64,000 nt of DNA from Amyelois transitella. Its lineage: Eukaryota; Arthropoda; Insecta; Lepidoptera; Pyralidae. Below are positions 24,501-35,961 of the stretch, piece by piece. The notes under the pieces were generated by a model that was not told the origin of the DNA, did no database searches, and saw nothing but the letters and a program-made list of their open reading frames with translations. Within the stretch, counting starts at the first letter, position 1; each line of letters starts with the position of its first letter. The stretch covers positions 8,249,001 through 8,313,000 of the forward strand of contig NC_083507.1 of the NCBI RefSeq assembly GCF_032362555.1, written 5' to 3'. Both the position numbers and the translations under genes were made by a program.

Positions 24501-26047
24501 GAAAAAGGGGGACTTTATTATATGTATACTTATATTATATCTATGGCGATTGTAGGTATTAAGCGTAGTTACTGTGTGTTATTAAATATTTTAGTGCTGC
24601 TTGCGTTGGCATAGTGAACTTCAAAGAAAATCCAAATAAATAAGGAGGTAAAGTTTGTCTGCCTTTGACTCTTGCTAATTAGTTCCGTTGACTTTTGTAG
24701 TTCACTGCTGGACCTAAGAAGACGCCTGCATCCAGGTTCAAGCATGATATGGTTAACTACAGGGTATTATTCCTATGTTGCCCTTTATAAGGTGTCACCT
24801 ACATTAATAACGGTATCTAAATGATCCCTAATTAGGCGCCCGCTGGAAATAAAACTCAATGGAATTTCACGAAATAATCCATAATACGAACCAACAACTA
24901 GTCCATGACGTCCCTGATAACGCGTGGGAATTCTCCAGAAATGACTGGAATTTTTTTTCGAATATAGTCGAATACAGTCATTACGGTATTGATATAAAGT
25001 TTATTTTGGTCAGTGTTATACTATATGAAAATTTGGGCCGTAGTCAATAACTGATAGCAGTATTTACAAGGCAGAATAACCTTAATATAACCAATGACCA
25101 GTCAAGAACATGTCAACCTACCCAAATTCATTGCGAATTCGTCTTTATTACCACATCTTAAGATGCGCAGATGCAGGATGCATGAGAATAATATTTGCAA
25201 CTTGCTTTTATCCGCAGTTTCGCCCGATTCGGTATTATTTATAAATAGTAAATGCAACACGAAAGTTTAAAATTTGTAGTATTATAGATGTTTTATACAT
25301 AGGTCACTTTTTTATATATCCCTCGTGTGCAAATCCCTGAACTCTAGTTATGCACTAAAGATATTAAGGCTGTGAACAAAAAGACTTTAATATTTTTAAT
25401 ATTTTTTTTTAATTACATAACGTATATATATTTATTTATTGATAACAATTATGCAAGATTCTTTAAATAAGAAAATTTAAAAAGTCAAATTTATTTTGAT
25501 GTTATTTGTATGTTTGTACATTTCAAAGTACTATTTTAAGGCATGTTCCGGAATACAGACTTATCCCTGAAAAGAATTCCGTACAAATTCAGTTATCATC
25601 GACCCGTCACAATGCCGTAGAAAAAGTATCCGAACCAAACGAAATCATGTGTCCTTTCGAAAATAGATCTTAAAGTATTGAAATTAACAGTAGTTTAACA
25701 TTTAAGGATTGTCTGCTTTGTTGTAATACATTAACATCCATTTTTGAATGGTAAACATCTTATAAAAGTTCGGACGCTTTCTTTGATTTTGCTCTCATCA
25801 TTTACATATAATATGTTTTAAGTATACATATTTCATTATTAAGCGCCAAAAATAACAAAAATCGACTTACATAATAGTAAAAAAATAAACACTTATTCTT
25901 AAATGAAACCTAACAAAAATTCATTTAAGCAGTCGTATAAAACTGTCACTAACGTAGGACATAAAATTACCGCAAAACCGACCGACCGTTGAACAAAATA
26001 TCATCGCGTATACAATAGTGTGTAAATGCTTGGAAATAAGTTATTTT

Positions 26048-26053
26048 TTTATT
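26048..26053 (-). terminator. Poly(A) signal for eIF2A
   Basis: AATAAA on the minus strand about 100 nt after the eIF2A stop codon. Confidence 0.5.
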
Positions 26054-26153
26054 CAAATTAAATAATGGCAGTCAAAAATCGAATAAGTCTCATATTTGCA
26101 GTAACGTAGTATCCTACAGTGCAGTACTCTAAGATCGTCAAGTATAATTGACA

Positions 26154-29100
26154 TCATAATCGTAGCTGAGCCAACTCATGCAATAGAGCTTGTTCGTTTT
26201 CAATCTTGGCTAGTTGGTTCAACTCCAGTTGCTTGCCGGCTGCCTTCTGTTGCTTCAACTTGTCTATGTCACTAAGTTTCTGAAAATGAAGAAAAATTAA
26301 GAAAATTTAAGATCTTTGTCTCGTGACTAATATTGCAAGTAAATATACAATTTCATTCATTCATTAACAATAAAAAGGTCGTGCAGTCTGCTTATTACCG
26401 AACATTGACAATACATATGTCTCATTTTCACTCTTTCTGTCACTTCCTATAATCAAATACAAATTCCTTGCCCAAGTTTGCAAAATATACGCCACGCCTT
26501 TTTGTCCTGGGGTTTCCCAAGACAGAAATTCGCGGAGTAAAGAAAGTTGGAGTAAAGAAAGAAAAGAGTTAAGGCTATTATCTATAATAAGTATTCCTTT
26601 CACTTAACAATCGTTACCTTATTGATGTTCTTAATTTTCTTATCAGTTTCCGGATCGCCAGTAGAGACGAACGCGGGTCGCGGTAAGGCGGGGGCGGGGG
26701 CGGGGGCGGGCGCGTCGCCGACTCCTTGCGCGCGCTCTTCTGCCTTGCGCTCTTTACGTGCTTCGCGCTTCTGCTTCTGCTTCAATGCTTGTTTCGACGG
26801 CGCAGCTGCAGAGTTTAATTACAAAAGGCTCAAATCCTCGCTCTGGAGACATCAGCAGTTTCCAATTTTAAATAAGTAATTTAATCACCGACACAACAAT
26901 TATCTTAAAAGATTTACCAAAAAAGTGTTATAAAAAGCTCAGCTTTCTATTATTAGTAATTTTCAAACAAGCACGTGGACGCATAAACTGATGACGGACG
27001 AGGCGAAACCTGAACCCCAAAAAATAAAGGAAACTTACCAGAGGAACTTTCTCCCGGCTTATGTGGCTTCTCATGTTCATGTAACGTGAAGGTCGACGGT
27101 TTATTCCTAGCCCCGGGCGGCCTGTAAGCGCCTACTGCTTTAGGAGTGGAATCCTCGATGCCTTTAGGAACAGTCTTCGATAGTTCACTCTTTGGGTAAC
27201 TGCCTGGGCGGTAGCTGATCGCCAGGAGGTTTTCTTTCTCTTGACACACCCGCTTGTGCATAAGAACGCCGGTGTAGTGCCAGATTTTGTAGCTATAAAA
27301 ATAAATAATTTGATAAGGTCAGTTATAAAGTTTGCATTTGTTAGAGTTCTCTTTCCAACCTTTTTATTCTCTTTATCCGATCGGCCCCATGAACAGTATT
27401 TAGACCATTATTATTATTCTTGACGCCAAGCCAGGATTTCTTCGACCTGCCACTTTTCCCTGAACCCAGCGCAGGCGTTGGGGCAGACATTAGTTTGCCA
27501 GACAGTCTGTAGGTTTCCGCAAAATATATGGCCGTACCAGCATGCCTATGTCACGGATGTGTAGGCTGCCACGAATAAGGAAACTAATTATTAATATAGT
27601 AATGCTATATTAAAATATCGTACCCGTTCCCGACTGTCAGTCTTGGATAAGTAGTCGCAGTAAGAAAGGTTTCCCCTCTTGGGTCCCATTGTAAGAAAGT
27701 AGAGTCGGGCGCCGCACAGGACCCCAGTTTCTTGTAGCCGCGCATGTCCCATATTTCTATGTTACCACCAGCTATGTTTCCGAATCCGCCGATTAGGAAG
27801 TGTACAATGGAGTTAAAGATTTTACAGGACTTATAAAGGAAAAATAAATAGAAATATAAATTAAAAAAAAAGTTATGTAAGTTCGAATGCGACCTATTTT
27901 AAACATAAAGACAATAATAGTTTTAAGCGTCCGCCATCTCGGTCGTTCTGCCTATTAGTGTTATGAGAACATCTTCTATATATAGTATATATATCTATAT
28001 ATAGTATATATACCTATACTCGTACTATACATTCAGTCAGAAAAGTATCGGGAATGGATTATTTATTTATGGTTCCAAATTCAAATTTTTGTTTTTTTTG
28101 TTGTTGTTAGATTGGCACAACTGTTTTCCATTTTGGCGCGGAGTTTGAGTTGCATCTGTTGTTTACATTAAATACAGTGCTATTTTTAGTTATATCATAT
28201 CTAGTGTGTATTGCTAATTTCATAATGGATAAAAACATCGAACAAAGAGTTTGTCTTAAATTTTGCATTGCCAATGGAATATCGTGTTCGGAGTCACTGA
28301 AAATGTTACAGAAGGCTTACGGTGAATCGACTTTATCAAAAACTCGTGCTTATGAGTGGTACAAAGCGTTCAAAAGCGGTCGAGATGTGATGGAAGATTT
28401 GCCTCGCTCTGGTAGGCCATCAACGTCTGCAACTGAAGTTAACATCGCAAAAGTGAAGGAAATAGTGACTGAAAATCCTCATTCAACTTTGAGAGAGATA
28501 GCCACCGAACTTTCTGTATCTCACGAATCGATCCGTACCATTTTAACTAATAATTTGGGTATGAAACATGTTGCCGCTCGGCTAGTCCCAAAAGACCTGA
28601 ATTTTTTTCAAAAACTCAATCGCATGAGAGTCGCTGAGGACATGCTAGAACGAGTCAATTCCGACCCAACATTCATGAAACGCATTGTTACTGGTGACGA
28701 GACGTGGGTTTACGAGTTTGACATGCAAACTAGTCAACAAGCTTCGGAGTGGCGCCTTCCAACTGAACCGAAACCGAAAAAACCACGCCAAAGTCGTTCA
28801 AAAGTCAAAGTCATGTTAACTGTTTTCTTTGACTATCGCGGTGTTGTGCACTCGGAATTCTTGCCGGAAGGTCAAACGGTAAATAAGGAATATTATTTGA
28901 GTGTTATGCGGCGTTTAAGAGAGCAAATCCGACGAAAAAGGCCAGATTTGTGGAAAGAAAATTCTTGGATTTTGCACCATGATAAAGCACCTTCGCACAA
29001 GGCCATCATTGTGAACGAATTTTTAACCAAACACTCAACAAATACCATCGAGCAACCACCATATTCACCAGATATGGCTCCAGCCGACTTTTTTCTTTTT

Positions 29101-32100
29101 CCTAAACTCAAATCCCAACAAACATTTAGGCGACGATTAGAGCTTATTTTGTTACTTAGTGGGCTACAAAGGCATTACAGTAGCAACACTTATGACTATT
29201 GGCGATAAAGTGGCGTACCAAGTAACGTATATCACTTCTACTTATAATACAGAGTTACAAGCGCGACAATTAGGCGAGCTTAAAGGTTATGGATGTATTA
29301 TGGCAAATCTTAACACTGTTGTACATGCACAGCATTTTGTGTTATAGCTTTAAGTGAATCTTAGAACTCTAAGATCTAAATAAGAATAAGAATTAGCTAC
29401 TACCTCCAAAAGTGCTATGCAGGTGATAATAAACTCTTTACAAGAACCTAAAGTTGCACAATAGCGTTAATAAGCGCTACCAGCCTTACAATAGTGTTTA
29501 TTTAATCTTATATAGAACCAAATGCTTGAAGTTATACAAAACCCTCTTGCATTACCTTAAGTCAAATAGGAGTATAATTTTTCGCTATAACAGATCCTAT
29601 AGCGACTATTGTTACTTTTTTGTGACTAAAGGTAAAGTAATAGCGCTTAAGGTCACTACTGTATTTCTTATATTGACTACTTGTTTTTGACAATGGCGTC
29701 GCAACCAAAATAAACAAAAATTGTTGTAAATACGTGGAAAAGTTTTCAGTAAATAGACAACATACATCGGGCGCTCGAATTATTTGCCAATAAATATGTA
29801 ACATATTCACAGTGTACTTCCCTTCGCAGCAAAAATATGCTTCCTTTCTCACCATACAATATCACTTTTTGTTGTTTAATATAAAAATCATTAGTCGTAA
29901 ATTTATAGCCATTGAAAATAAAATTATTTATTATTAGATCACAAAATTAGTTTAATTATCTTGAATAGCGTTCAGACCGTTACAAAACACCTCCCTTTTA
30001 GCGCTTGAAAATATAATTAACGCCTTTGTATCTCTACTGTACCGCTTAAGGAGTCCGTTGACGCTTATTTACCCCTCTTGTATCGCTAAGAGATCCTGTT
30101 ACCGCTATAATAACTTTCTTATAGCACTAATTGTACCTCTTAGCCAATTACCATAACTCTTGTATACCGTCATTATACAACCTTAAGTAATATAAAAATT
30201 GTGCCCAATTCGGGGGTAAAGTAGGGTTAGAGCGCGCTCTAACACTAATTTGTTACACCCATAAACCACTTTAGAATCTAGTTAGCGCTTTTATAGACTT
30301 ATTATAAATCTTACTTTAGCGCCTAATTGTTACTTGGGATTACCACTTCGTGGCACCCGTTTTCAATCGGTAGAAGACATAAAAGAGAATTCGCGGCGAG
30401 AACTGACCTCAATTCCGGAAACAGCGTTTAAAAAATGTTTTGATGATTGGATTATTCGTTGGCGTAAGTGTATCGTTTCTAAAGGAGCATATTTTGAAGG
30501 TGATAAAATAAATTTGGATGAATAACAAACAGTTTGTGTATTATTGATCTTTTCCTGCTACTTTCTTGACAGAGTAGTATATATATATATATATATATAT
30601 ATATGTCTGATATCGGAGGATCAGTATCCTCCGATATCAGACATACATTGGTATAAATATTACGACACAGTTGTCGTAATATTTATTCAGATTTGTTTAA
30701 TTAATCCAAATTCGGCGTTAACAAAACGTACTATTCTTAGACATTTTCAAAGGAGTGACCACAGTCTTTATCCTTCAAGTCTCAAATTGAGATTCACGGC
30801 AGCGAAGCCCGGTCTAATATCGACATAGAACATTATTATTAATGTACCTCATGTTATTAAAATTCTCAGCCCAATTATACTCAGTACAATATTGAAAACT
30901 ATCACAAAAAGGATATGATTTCCTTCAGGCGGGAAGTATATCGAGTTCCAAGCGCCCGTCCCGAACTCGTATAGCGGCTCGCACTTGGCATTAAAGAGAG
31001 TAGCCTTGGCTGGCGCGTGGCCGTACACCGCCACCCACTCGTTAGAATTGCTGGGGTTCCAGGCTAAAGAGTGGATCGGGCCTTCCTTGCCTGCAATAGA
31101 AAATACACACACCTCTTCACCAGTTACAGAGTATACAGTAATTTTTTTTTACTTTCAAGCCATGTTTGTCTAAATGGCTGAAAAATAGAATTGAGATTCA
31201 GAGATAGTGATAACTTTAAAGAAATATTGTTTGTTATGTTGGCGTGTGAGATGGACGGACATGAAAGTATAGAATTTGGAACAGGCACAAGACATGCTGC
31301 TACCTGCCTGCTATCAATTTTAATTCGCGGCCCGATCCGGCAGTGCACACAGTTTTATGTTATTTTCCAAAGATTTATCATCAGTAATATATTTTAGAAA
31401 TAATTGGACAAAAGTGTGTAATAGGTACGTACTGAATGTCATGTTTCCGGATTTCCCTTTTACGTCACCGTGTGATAATGATTGCTTTCCGTAATACGAT
31501 CCACCAGTCTTGTCTACCTGAAATTAATATGTAAAAGTCAGTCTACGTATGATCATTAAAAATCTCTTTCGCCTGACAAAGGTCTGACGAAATTACATCG
31601 CCTACATAAAAATAATTGATTGCATTGCACTTTTAATTATATGAAACTCACATCTGTCTGAGTCAGGACGAACACATTAGTGCCCCGTCGGTTCCAGTGG
31701 AAGGCGGCTTTGTCGGCCTGGAACGAGGACCGCGTGATGACAGCATGGCCGCTGTCAAACTGAGGGAACCTGAACACGCGCCACACAGAGGGCTGTCCTT
31801 GCTTACCTTGAATTAAAAATAAACTATTGGTTTATAAGTTGCCAGTAAAACATGATAATAGTAAAAAATTTACTAATTCTTTTATAATATTTTTGGCTAT
31901 AAAAGACTGGTCATCTCTTTAAAAAATAAAATATTTCCTTTTTTTCTTAAAGCAAAATGCACTATGTAACATAACATAATATACCTTGTGTTACTGACTG
32001 ACTAAGTGGCTGATGACAACATATCTATTGAGTTTGGTTGAAATTTTGGTCCCTGTTTTTCAAAAGTGTAGGGGAGTACCTATACCTGAACTTTCCAGGG

Positions 32101-33694
32101 AATTTTATTTCTTGATCTAAATGATAAAACACTCACCTAATGTAAACACTGCTATATAGTAATTGGGTCCTGGACTTGGTGAAAAGCTGAATGACTTAAG
32201 TTTCTCCTCTTGTATATTATATGTGTAGCGATCTAACTGTCCATTTTCATATAATAGTATCCTGTTGTTTGCTTGGATGGCAAACAACTTCTCATCTGAT
32301 GACCATTGGGGTTCCCTGCAATATTTATTTAATGAAATTTAAAATTATACATGCATTTTATTTAAAATTGAATTGAATGTGGCTTTATAACAGAGTTGCA
32401 AACAAACTTTACTTGTTGCGAAAAGATTTGGGAGAGTTCTACAATATGATATCAGTGGCTGGCTCAGTCAGTCAGTGTTTAGTTTTAAAATATATACATA
32501 TATAAAGTCAAGTCTATATTTCTTGCTGGTAGACAGAGCCAACGTCTTGAAAAGCTGAACATGAGCTGAACAGCTCAATGGTAGAATTGAGATTAAAAAA
32601 GTGGGAGCTTGCTAGCCCATTACCAACATGAATCCCAAGTTTAGAAGCCTTTCTTTAGTTACCTTAAGCAACTAAAAATTTAGTTTTAAAAGTAAGCAAT
32701 TGAAATGTAAGTACCATCCAGTCTGATTCTTCTGAGTAAATGAACCCACAACTGCACCAGTATCAGATTTGTAAACATGGAGATTTGGTTTTCCCTGTAA
32801 TTAAAATAATATTCATGTAGTCCAAAGTTACTTCATCAACTATTTAACAATATTGCACGCCATCACATCATTACAGTAAAGTGATTATATCACAAATACA
32901 AGTTATTTAAGCTTATTAAAAAAAGAGCAAGCTCTGCTGGAATTTAACCTAAATATCATTCGATATTAACTTTTTTGTGAAATTACTATTCCTATTTATT
33001 GGATATTATAAACAAAGATGAAGCAGACAAATCACACAGATTGACTTAGCCTCAATATAAGTATGGAAAGTGTACTACATACTTACTTAATATAACTTAA
33101 TTTATGAACTTACCTTCAATAAAACTAAAAAATATTTTAAGTACCTGTGGGTTTTCTTTTGTCATAGCAAACAGTTCCCAAACCATGAAGTAATTATCCA
33201 GAGGAGAGAAGAACATGTCTTTGATATTGCCATTTATGGTAGCTGCCACAGTCCAGTCTGAGCATTTTAAAATTTCTGCCCTAAATGAAAGATGATTATG
33301 TAGAGGTAACTTCTAATGAGAAAATGATTATACCTAAAATTTATGCACTTTATTGGAACTCATAAGGCCAAAAATATTTTTTTACATACCTACTGTCGTT
33401 ATTTTAACTTCTAATTTTGTTTCTTTTATATATTCAAGTACTCACTTTTTATCTGTTCTATAAGCAAGATAGGTGCCTTTAGGACTGTATACGATGCTAC
33501 GTATGTTTGGAGTAGTTTCATCTCTAAGATTTTGTTCTCCAAAAGGCTCTTTAAATTCGACAAGAAATATATTCCTGTTGGTAAGTCCTGGAAAGTAAAA
33601 CATAACCTACATTAAAACATTGCGGAAAGGCAACATGCTAGAGTAAAAATATCTTGATCAGGTTCATACCCGTAATATGCGGTAAAGTACTCAT
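26154..33694 (-). CDS. eIF2A: Eukaryotic translation initiation factor 2A
   Basis: Twelve exons join in frame to 573 residues (human about 585): 33694-33670, 33587-33446, 33280-33145, 32794-32715, 32315-32137, 31806-31652, 31517-31433, 31090-30917, 27801-27624, 27292-27039, 26805-26618 and 26279-26154. The first ~430 residues form the WD-type beta-propeller; recognisable blocks include KEGPIHSLAWN, VYGHAPAKATLFNAKCEP, YEFGTGAWNSIYF, GGFGNIAGGNIEIWD and NGYKIWHYTG. Then comes the conserved AYRPPGARNKP (about 440-450), a basic Lys/Arg/Glu helix, an Ala-Pro repeat and GDPETDKKIKNI (about 520), with a final coiled coil. eIF2A delivers initiator tRNA in GTP-independent, often non-AUG or stress-related initiation. 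All introns are GT-AG except intron 8, which fits AT-AC. The gene shares a divergent promoter region with ARMC7. Confidence 0.95.
28225..30525 (+). pseudogene. mariner transposase (D,D34D), disrupted by insertion
   Basis: Coding parts 28225-29112 (296 codons) and 30340-30525 (61 codons plus stop) are in the same frame once the insertion between them is ignored. ATG 28225 (MDKNIEQRVCLKF) is preferred over the upstream in-frame ATG because it matches the usual mariner start. An N-terminal helix-turn-helix region is followed by RSGRPSTS, LVPKDLN (the WVPHEL position), TGDETW (first D), HHDKAPSH (second D) and YSPDMAPADFF, whose last D is 34 residues beyond the second. No stop or frameshift is seen in either part. 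The C-terminal part (LPLRGTRFQS to INLDE) lies beyond the insertion. The protein cannot be made intact. Confidence 0.9.
29113..30339. mobile_element. 1,227-bp inverted-repeat element nested in mariner, family unassigned
   Basis: Interrupts the mariner between codons AAA (29110-29112) and TTA (30340-30342). Ends are imperfect inverted repeats, TCCCAACAAACATTTAGGCG on the left against TCCCAAGTAACAATTAGGCG (reverse strand) on the right, 16 of 20 alike. There is no target duplication, or only a 2-bp AT depending on where the first base is placed. It has no coding frame. Its interior is rich in TAGCGC/GCGCTA and CTTATAGC/ACCGCT-like short motifs on both sides, like subterminal transposase-binding repeats. 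Probably a non-autonomous DNA transposon. Confidence 0.75.
30576..30604. repeat. (AT)n microsatellite
   Basis: Uninterrupted alternating A/T at the right edge of the mariner. A similar TATATAG-rich tract lies at its left edge (27980-28012). Confidence 0.9.
30602..30645. repeat. Perfect 20-bp inverted repeat with CAGT loop
   Basis: Arms 30602-30621 and 30626-30645 are exact complements around CAGT. Confidence 0.95.
30653..30686. repeat. Perfect 15-bp inverted repeat with CAGT loop
   Basis: Arms ATAAATATTACGACA and its exact complement flank CAGT, the same four bases as in the hairpin 7 nt to the left. Confidence 0.95.
32494..32670 (-). repeat. SINE family A copy, truncated
   Basis: Reverse-oriented: TCTATATTTCTTGCTGGTAG, ACAGAGCCAACGTCTTGAAA and TTGCTAGCCCATTACC are in family order. 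It is in eIF2A intron 4. Confidence 0.7.
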
Positions 33695-33820
33695 TTCTAA
33701 TGAATTGATAAAGTGAAATAAAAAAATCGAGTTTTATATAAATTTATAATAAAATCGCATGGTCGTCAGTAGGTAGTATTTTGCGTAGTGTTGCCGATCC
33801 AGAGCCCATTTTCGATAAGC

Positions 33821-33866
33821 TATCGATAGTTGAGTAACAGCAATGGTATCTATAGGACTATCGATA
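33821..33866. promoter_or_regulatory. Two DRE-like sites (TATCGATA)
   Basis: Perfect palindromic octamers at 33821-33828 and 33859-33866, 127-172 nt upstream of the eIF2A ATG. TATCGATA is the binding site of DREF, which drives TATA-less housekeeping promoters in Drosophila. Confidence 0.65.
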
Positions 33867-34091
33867 GTATTGACATTGATACTATTGCTGCTGACTTTTG
33901 CAATAACTTCTTTCCCTCTCAAATATTAAAATGTCTCCTGGTGTCTCGCGCATAACAGGAAGTACCAATCATAATATTACTATTGAATCACGGCCCACTG
34001 TTGATAGCGTAAACATATCTATATTATCGATTTTATTGTAGTTTATTTATGTTGTACCAAAGTGATAGGGTACATGATTTTCGAGGTTAAC

Positions 34092-34114
34092 TATCGATAG
34101 TAAAACTATCGATA
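34092..34114. promoter_or_regulatory. Two further DRE-like sites (TATCGATA)
   Basis: Perfect octamers at 34092-34099 and 34107-34114, centres 15 bp apart, about 510-535 nt upstream of the ARMC7 ATG. Confidence 0.65.
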
Positions 34115-34626
34115 ATTTGTCAACTCTAAGCTTGTGCTAACCTAAAACTTTTTGATGGTTGTGTTCGTTTGACTTTGATGTTGACGTTGACTGAACCACG
34201 ACAGCCTGACGATACAGCTTCAACTGACAATCTTTTTACCTGACTACAACAGAAAGAGGGTAATGTGGATACACATACTTTTGAATAGGCATAACGCGAA
34301 TTGAGCATATTGCGACAAAGATATTAGACGAGTGTTTTTTGGTTGGACTACACTTTTGGTTGGATTACATACTCTTACGTTCTGCTGCCCTTGCTTCGAT
34401 GTTTAAACAATTTTGTCTTGACAGTGGATCCTTTGTCAGATTGACAATGACAACCGACCGAATGCGGAGAACTTTCAAATCAAAATGGCGTTTGCATTTA
34501 TGGCGCGTTAGAAAAAGTGCTAAAATAATGCAATATTGGGAATAAATAATCATTATTTTTGTGATAATTCAACATAGTTTTGCACCTTTAACTGGAACCC
34601 TCATATACTTACCTAACTAATCATCA

Positions 34627-35957
34627 ATGTTCAGTAGTAAATATCAACTTCGTATACGTACCCCTGAAAATGGCACAGATCGTGAAAACTTCTTGTCATT
34701 ATTAGTGGATGAATTTTTAAACTCAAATTCATTTGGTAAGTCATGTATTTAATTTGAATAATTATTATTGTAGCAATGATATTCTTGGTTATTGTAAAAA
34801 AATATTATTTATAACTTAGTTTACTGCCTAATGTTACTACCAGTATGAACAAAGTATGTACACAAATTTTATTGTGTTTTAGAATTCTTAGCTTCAAGCA
34901 GCTATTAATCTTAATAGGATTAGGACCTAGTATTTTATAACAATATGTTGTTTACATTTTTTAATGTGTACTCTTGAATATGAATAACCCCAACTATGAT
35001 GGTTTATTGACCCACTTTTGAATTAATTGTTTTATTTTCAGATGCTAAATGCCAAGTTTTAGCTAATTTGGCGAATTTTGCTTACGATCCAGTCAACTAT
35101 CATTACATAAGGAATGTTGGAGTTTTGGATATATTTCTACATGTCATTAAGAATGAGTCAAATAACACACTCTTAAAATTTGCCTGTGCTGGTGTCAGCA
35201 ATCTTTGCATTGGTAAGAACTTATCAATTGGTATTTTATTTTGACATTGTATGTATTTAGTAGAGGGGTGTTCGTGGTGGAATCGGTTAGGTGTCCAGTT
35301 CCCGAATCCCACCTCGGCCAAGTACCAATGTCTATTTTTTAAATTATGCACTACATTAGTTTGATTACTTACTATGGATTAGGTTCCCCTGTAAATGTTG
35401 CAGAGGTCAAATGGTGTAAAGACCTGACTCACCCATTCCTCATTCACTCCTCTCCAGAGTTGTGCAGATGCAACCTGGACTAAAGCCAGGAGGAAGTAGA
35501 CTGTATGTATAATTTAAACAAAAACTCTGATCAGTGGAATTTTGTGAAACTTCTCTTTCTCAAAGTTTTGTTTTCTTGTGTTGGCCAACCTATCAAAATG
35601 TTGACTTCTGTTCTGCATCAGTCCATTATACTTTTATCATGACATTTCTATATCCACAATTTTGTATTTATCATTTTGATAACAAACTTTCAATTCATAT
35701 TTTCAGATCCCTTGAATGCTGAGTACATCTTGAAACATTTGGGATTGAAACACATAAAAGATTTACTGAACTCTGAGGAAAGTGAAACAGTGGCAAATAC
35801 CATTACAATCTTAATATATCTTTGTACTGAGAAGACAAAGTCTGAAATCAACTCTCCTCAGGTTTTTCAAGTTATGCAGAGATTAAAAGATTCAGAGAAC
35901 AAAGTACTGTCCAATTTGGCAAACATTTTCCTACAAGATGTCTGCAACGCGCATTAA
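34627..35957 (+). CDS. ARMC7: Armadillo repeat-containing protein 7
   Basis: Three exons, 34627-34735, 35042-35212 and 35707-35957, join in phase 1 at GT-AG sites to give 176 residues (human ARMC7 about 198). The block [20 protein letters not shown] at residues 37-56 is very close to the corresponding vertebrate block. It is followed by [24 protein letters not shown] and [13 protein letters not shown], fitting two to three armadillo helical repeats. ARM repeats mediate protein-protein binding; the cellular role is not established from the sequence. It starts from the divergent promoter shared with eIF2A, and its stop lies 43 nt before the ATG of HTD2. Confidence 0.92.
35262..35500 (+). repeat. 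SINE-like repeat in ARMC7 intron 2
   Basis: Contains GTTCCCGAATCCCACCTCGG (box-B-like), TTAGGTTCCCCTGTAAATGT, AGGTCAAATGG and 'aaagacctgactcacc'. A related fragment occurs at 42845-42960. Confidence 0.45.
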
Positions 35958-35961
35958 TTGT

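Larger units (their letters stand above)
23839..26153. other. Intergenic stretch
   Basis: Contains the likely promoter and 5' UTR of the SLC18B1-type gene just above 23838, a LINE-like 3' remnant (24375-24500) and the 3' UTR of eIF2A. No further gene was seen. Confidence 0.4.
28030..30576 (+). mobile_element. mariner element, opposite to host gene, interrupted
   Basis: Inverted ends are recognisable: CAGTCAGAAAAGTATCGGGA at 28034, and its diverged complement ending TTCTTGACAG at 30572. TA dinucleotides lie at both edges within AT-rich microsatellite. A transposase frame lies between. The outermost bases are approximate. It sits inside eIF2A intron 8 and is itself split by the element at 29113-30339. 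Confidence 0.85.
27802..30916 (-). other. U12-type AT-AC intron (intron 8 of eIF2A)
   Basis: Exon 8 must end GGAAATC and exon 9 start ACTTCCTAATC to give GNHFLIGGFGN, the conserved eIF2A sequence. The intron then starts ATATCCTTTTT, matching the U12 AT-AC donor consensus (ATATCCTT), and ends ATTGTAC. A branch-site-like TCTTTAAC lies at 27812-27819 with its branch A about 11 nt from the end, as expected for U12 introns. No GT-AG choice gives the conserved protein. It is 3,115 bp long, mostly mariner sequence. Confidence 0.85.
33695..34626. promoter_or_regulatory. Divergent promoter region between eIF2A and ARMC7
   Basis: 932 bp separate the two start codons. Two pairs of TATCGATA octamers lie within it. 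No TATA box is evident near either start. Small open frames in 34126-34545 look like chance frames or upstream ORFs. Confidence 0.5.

Noticed and set aside
30849-31090. Read-through end of eIF2A exon 8 giving a hydrophobic C-terminus
   Set aside because: The frame runs on to a stop inside the intron. The conserved protein requires continuation at 27801, so this is intron sequence.
34126-34553. Small frames between eIF2A and ARMC7
   Set aside because: Short, overlapping on both strands and without motifs; treated as promoter/5' UTR sequence.
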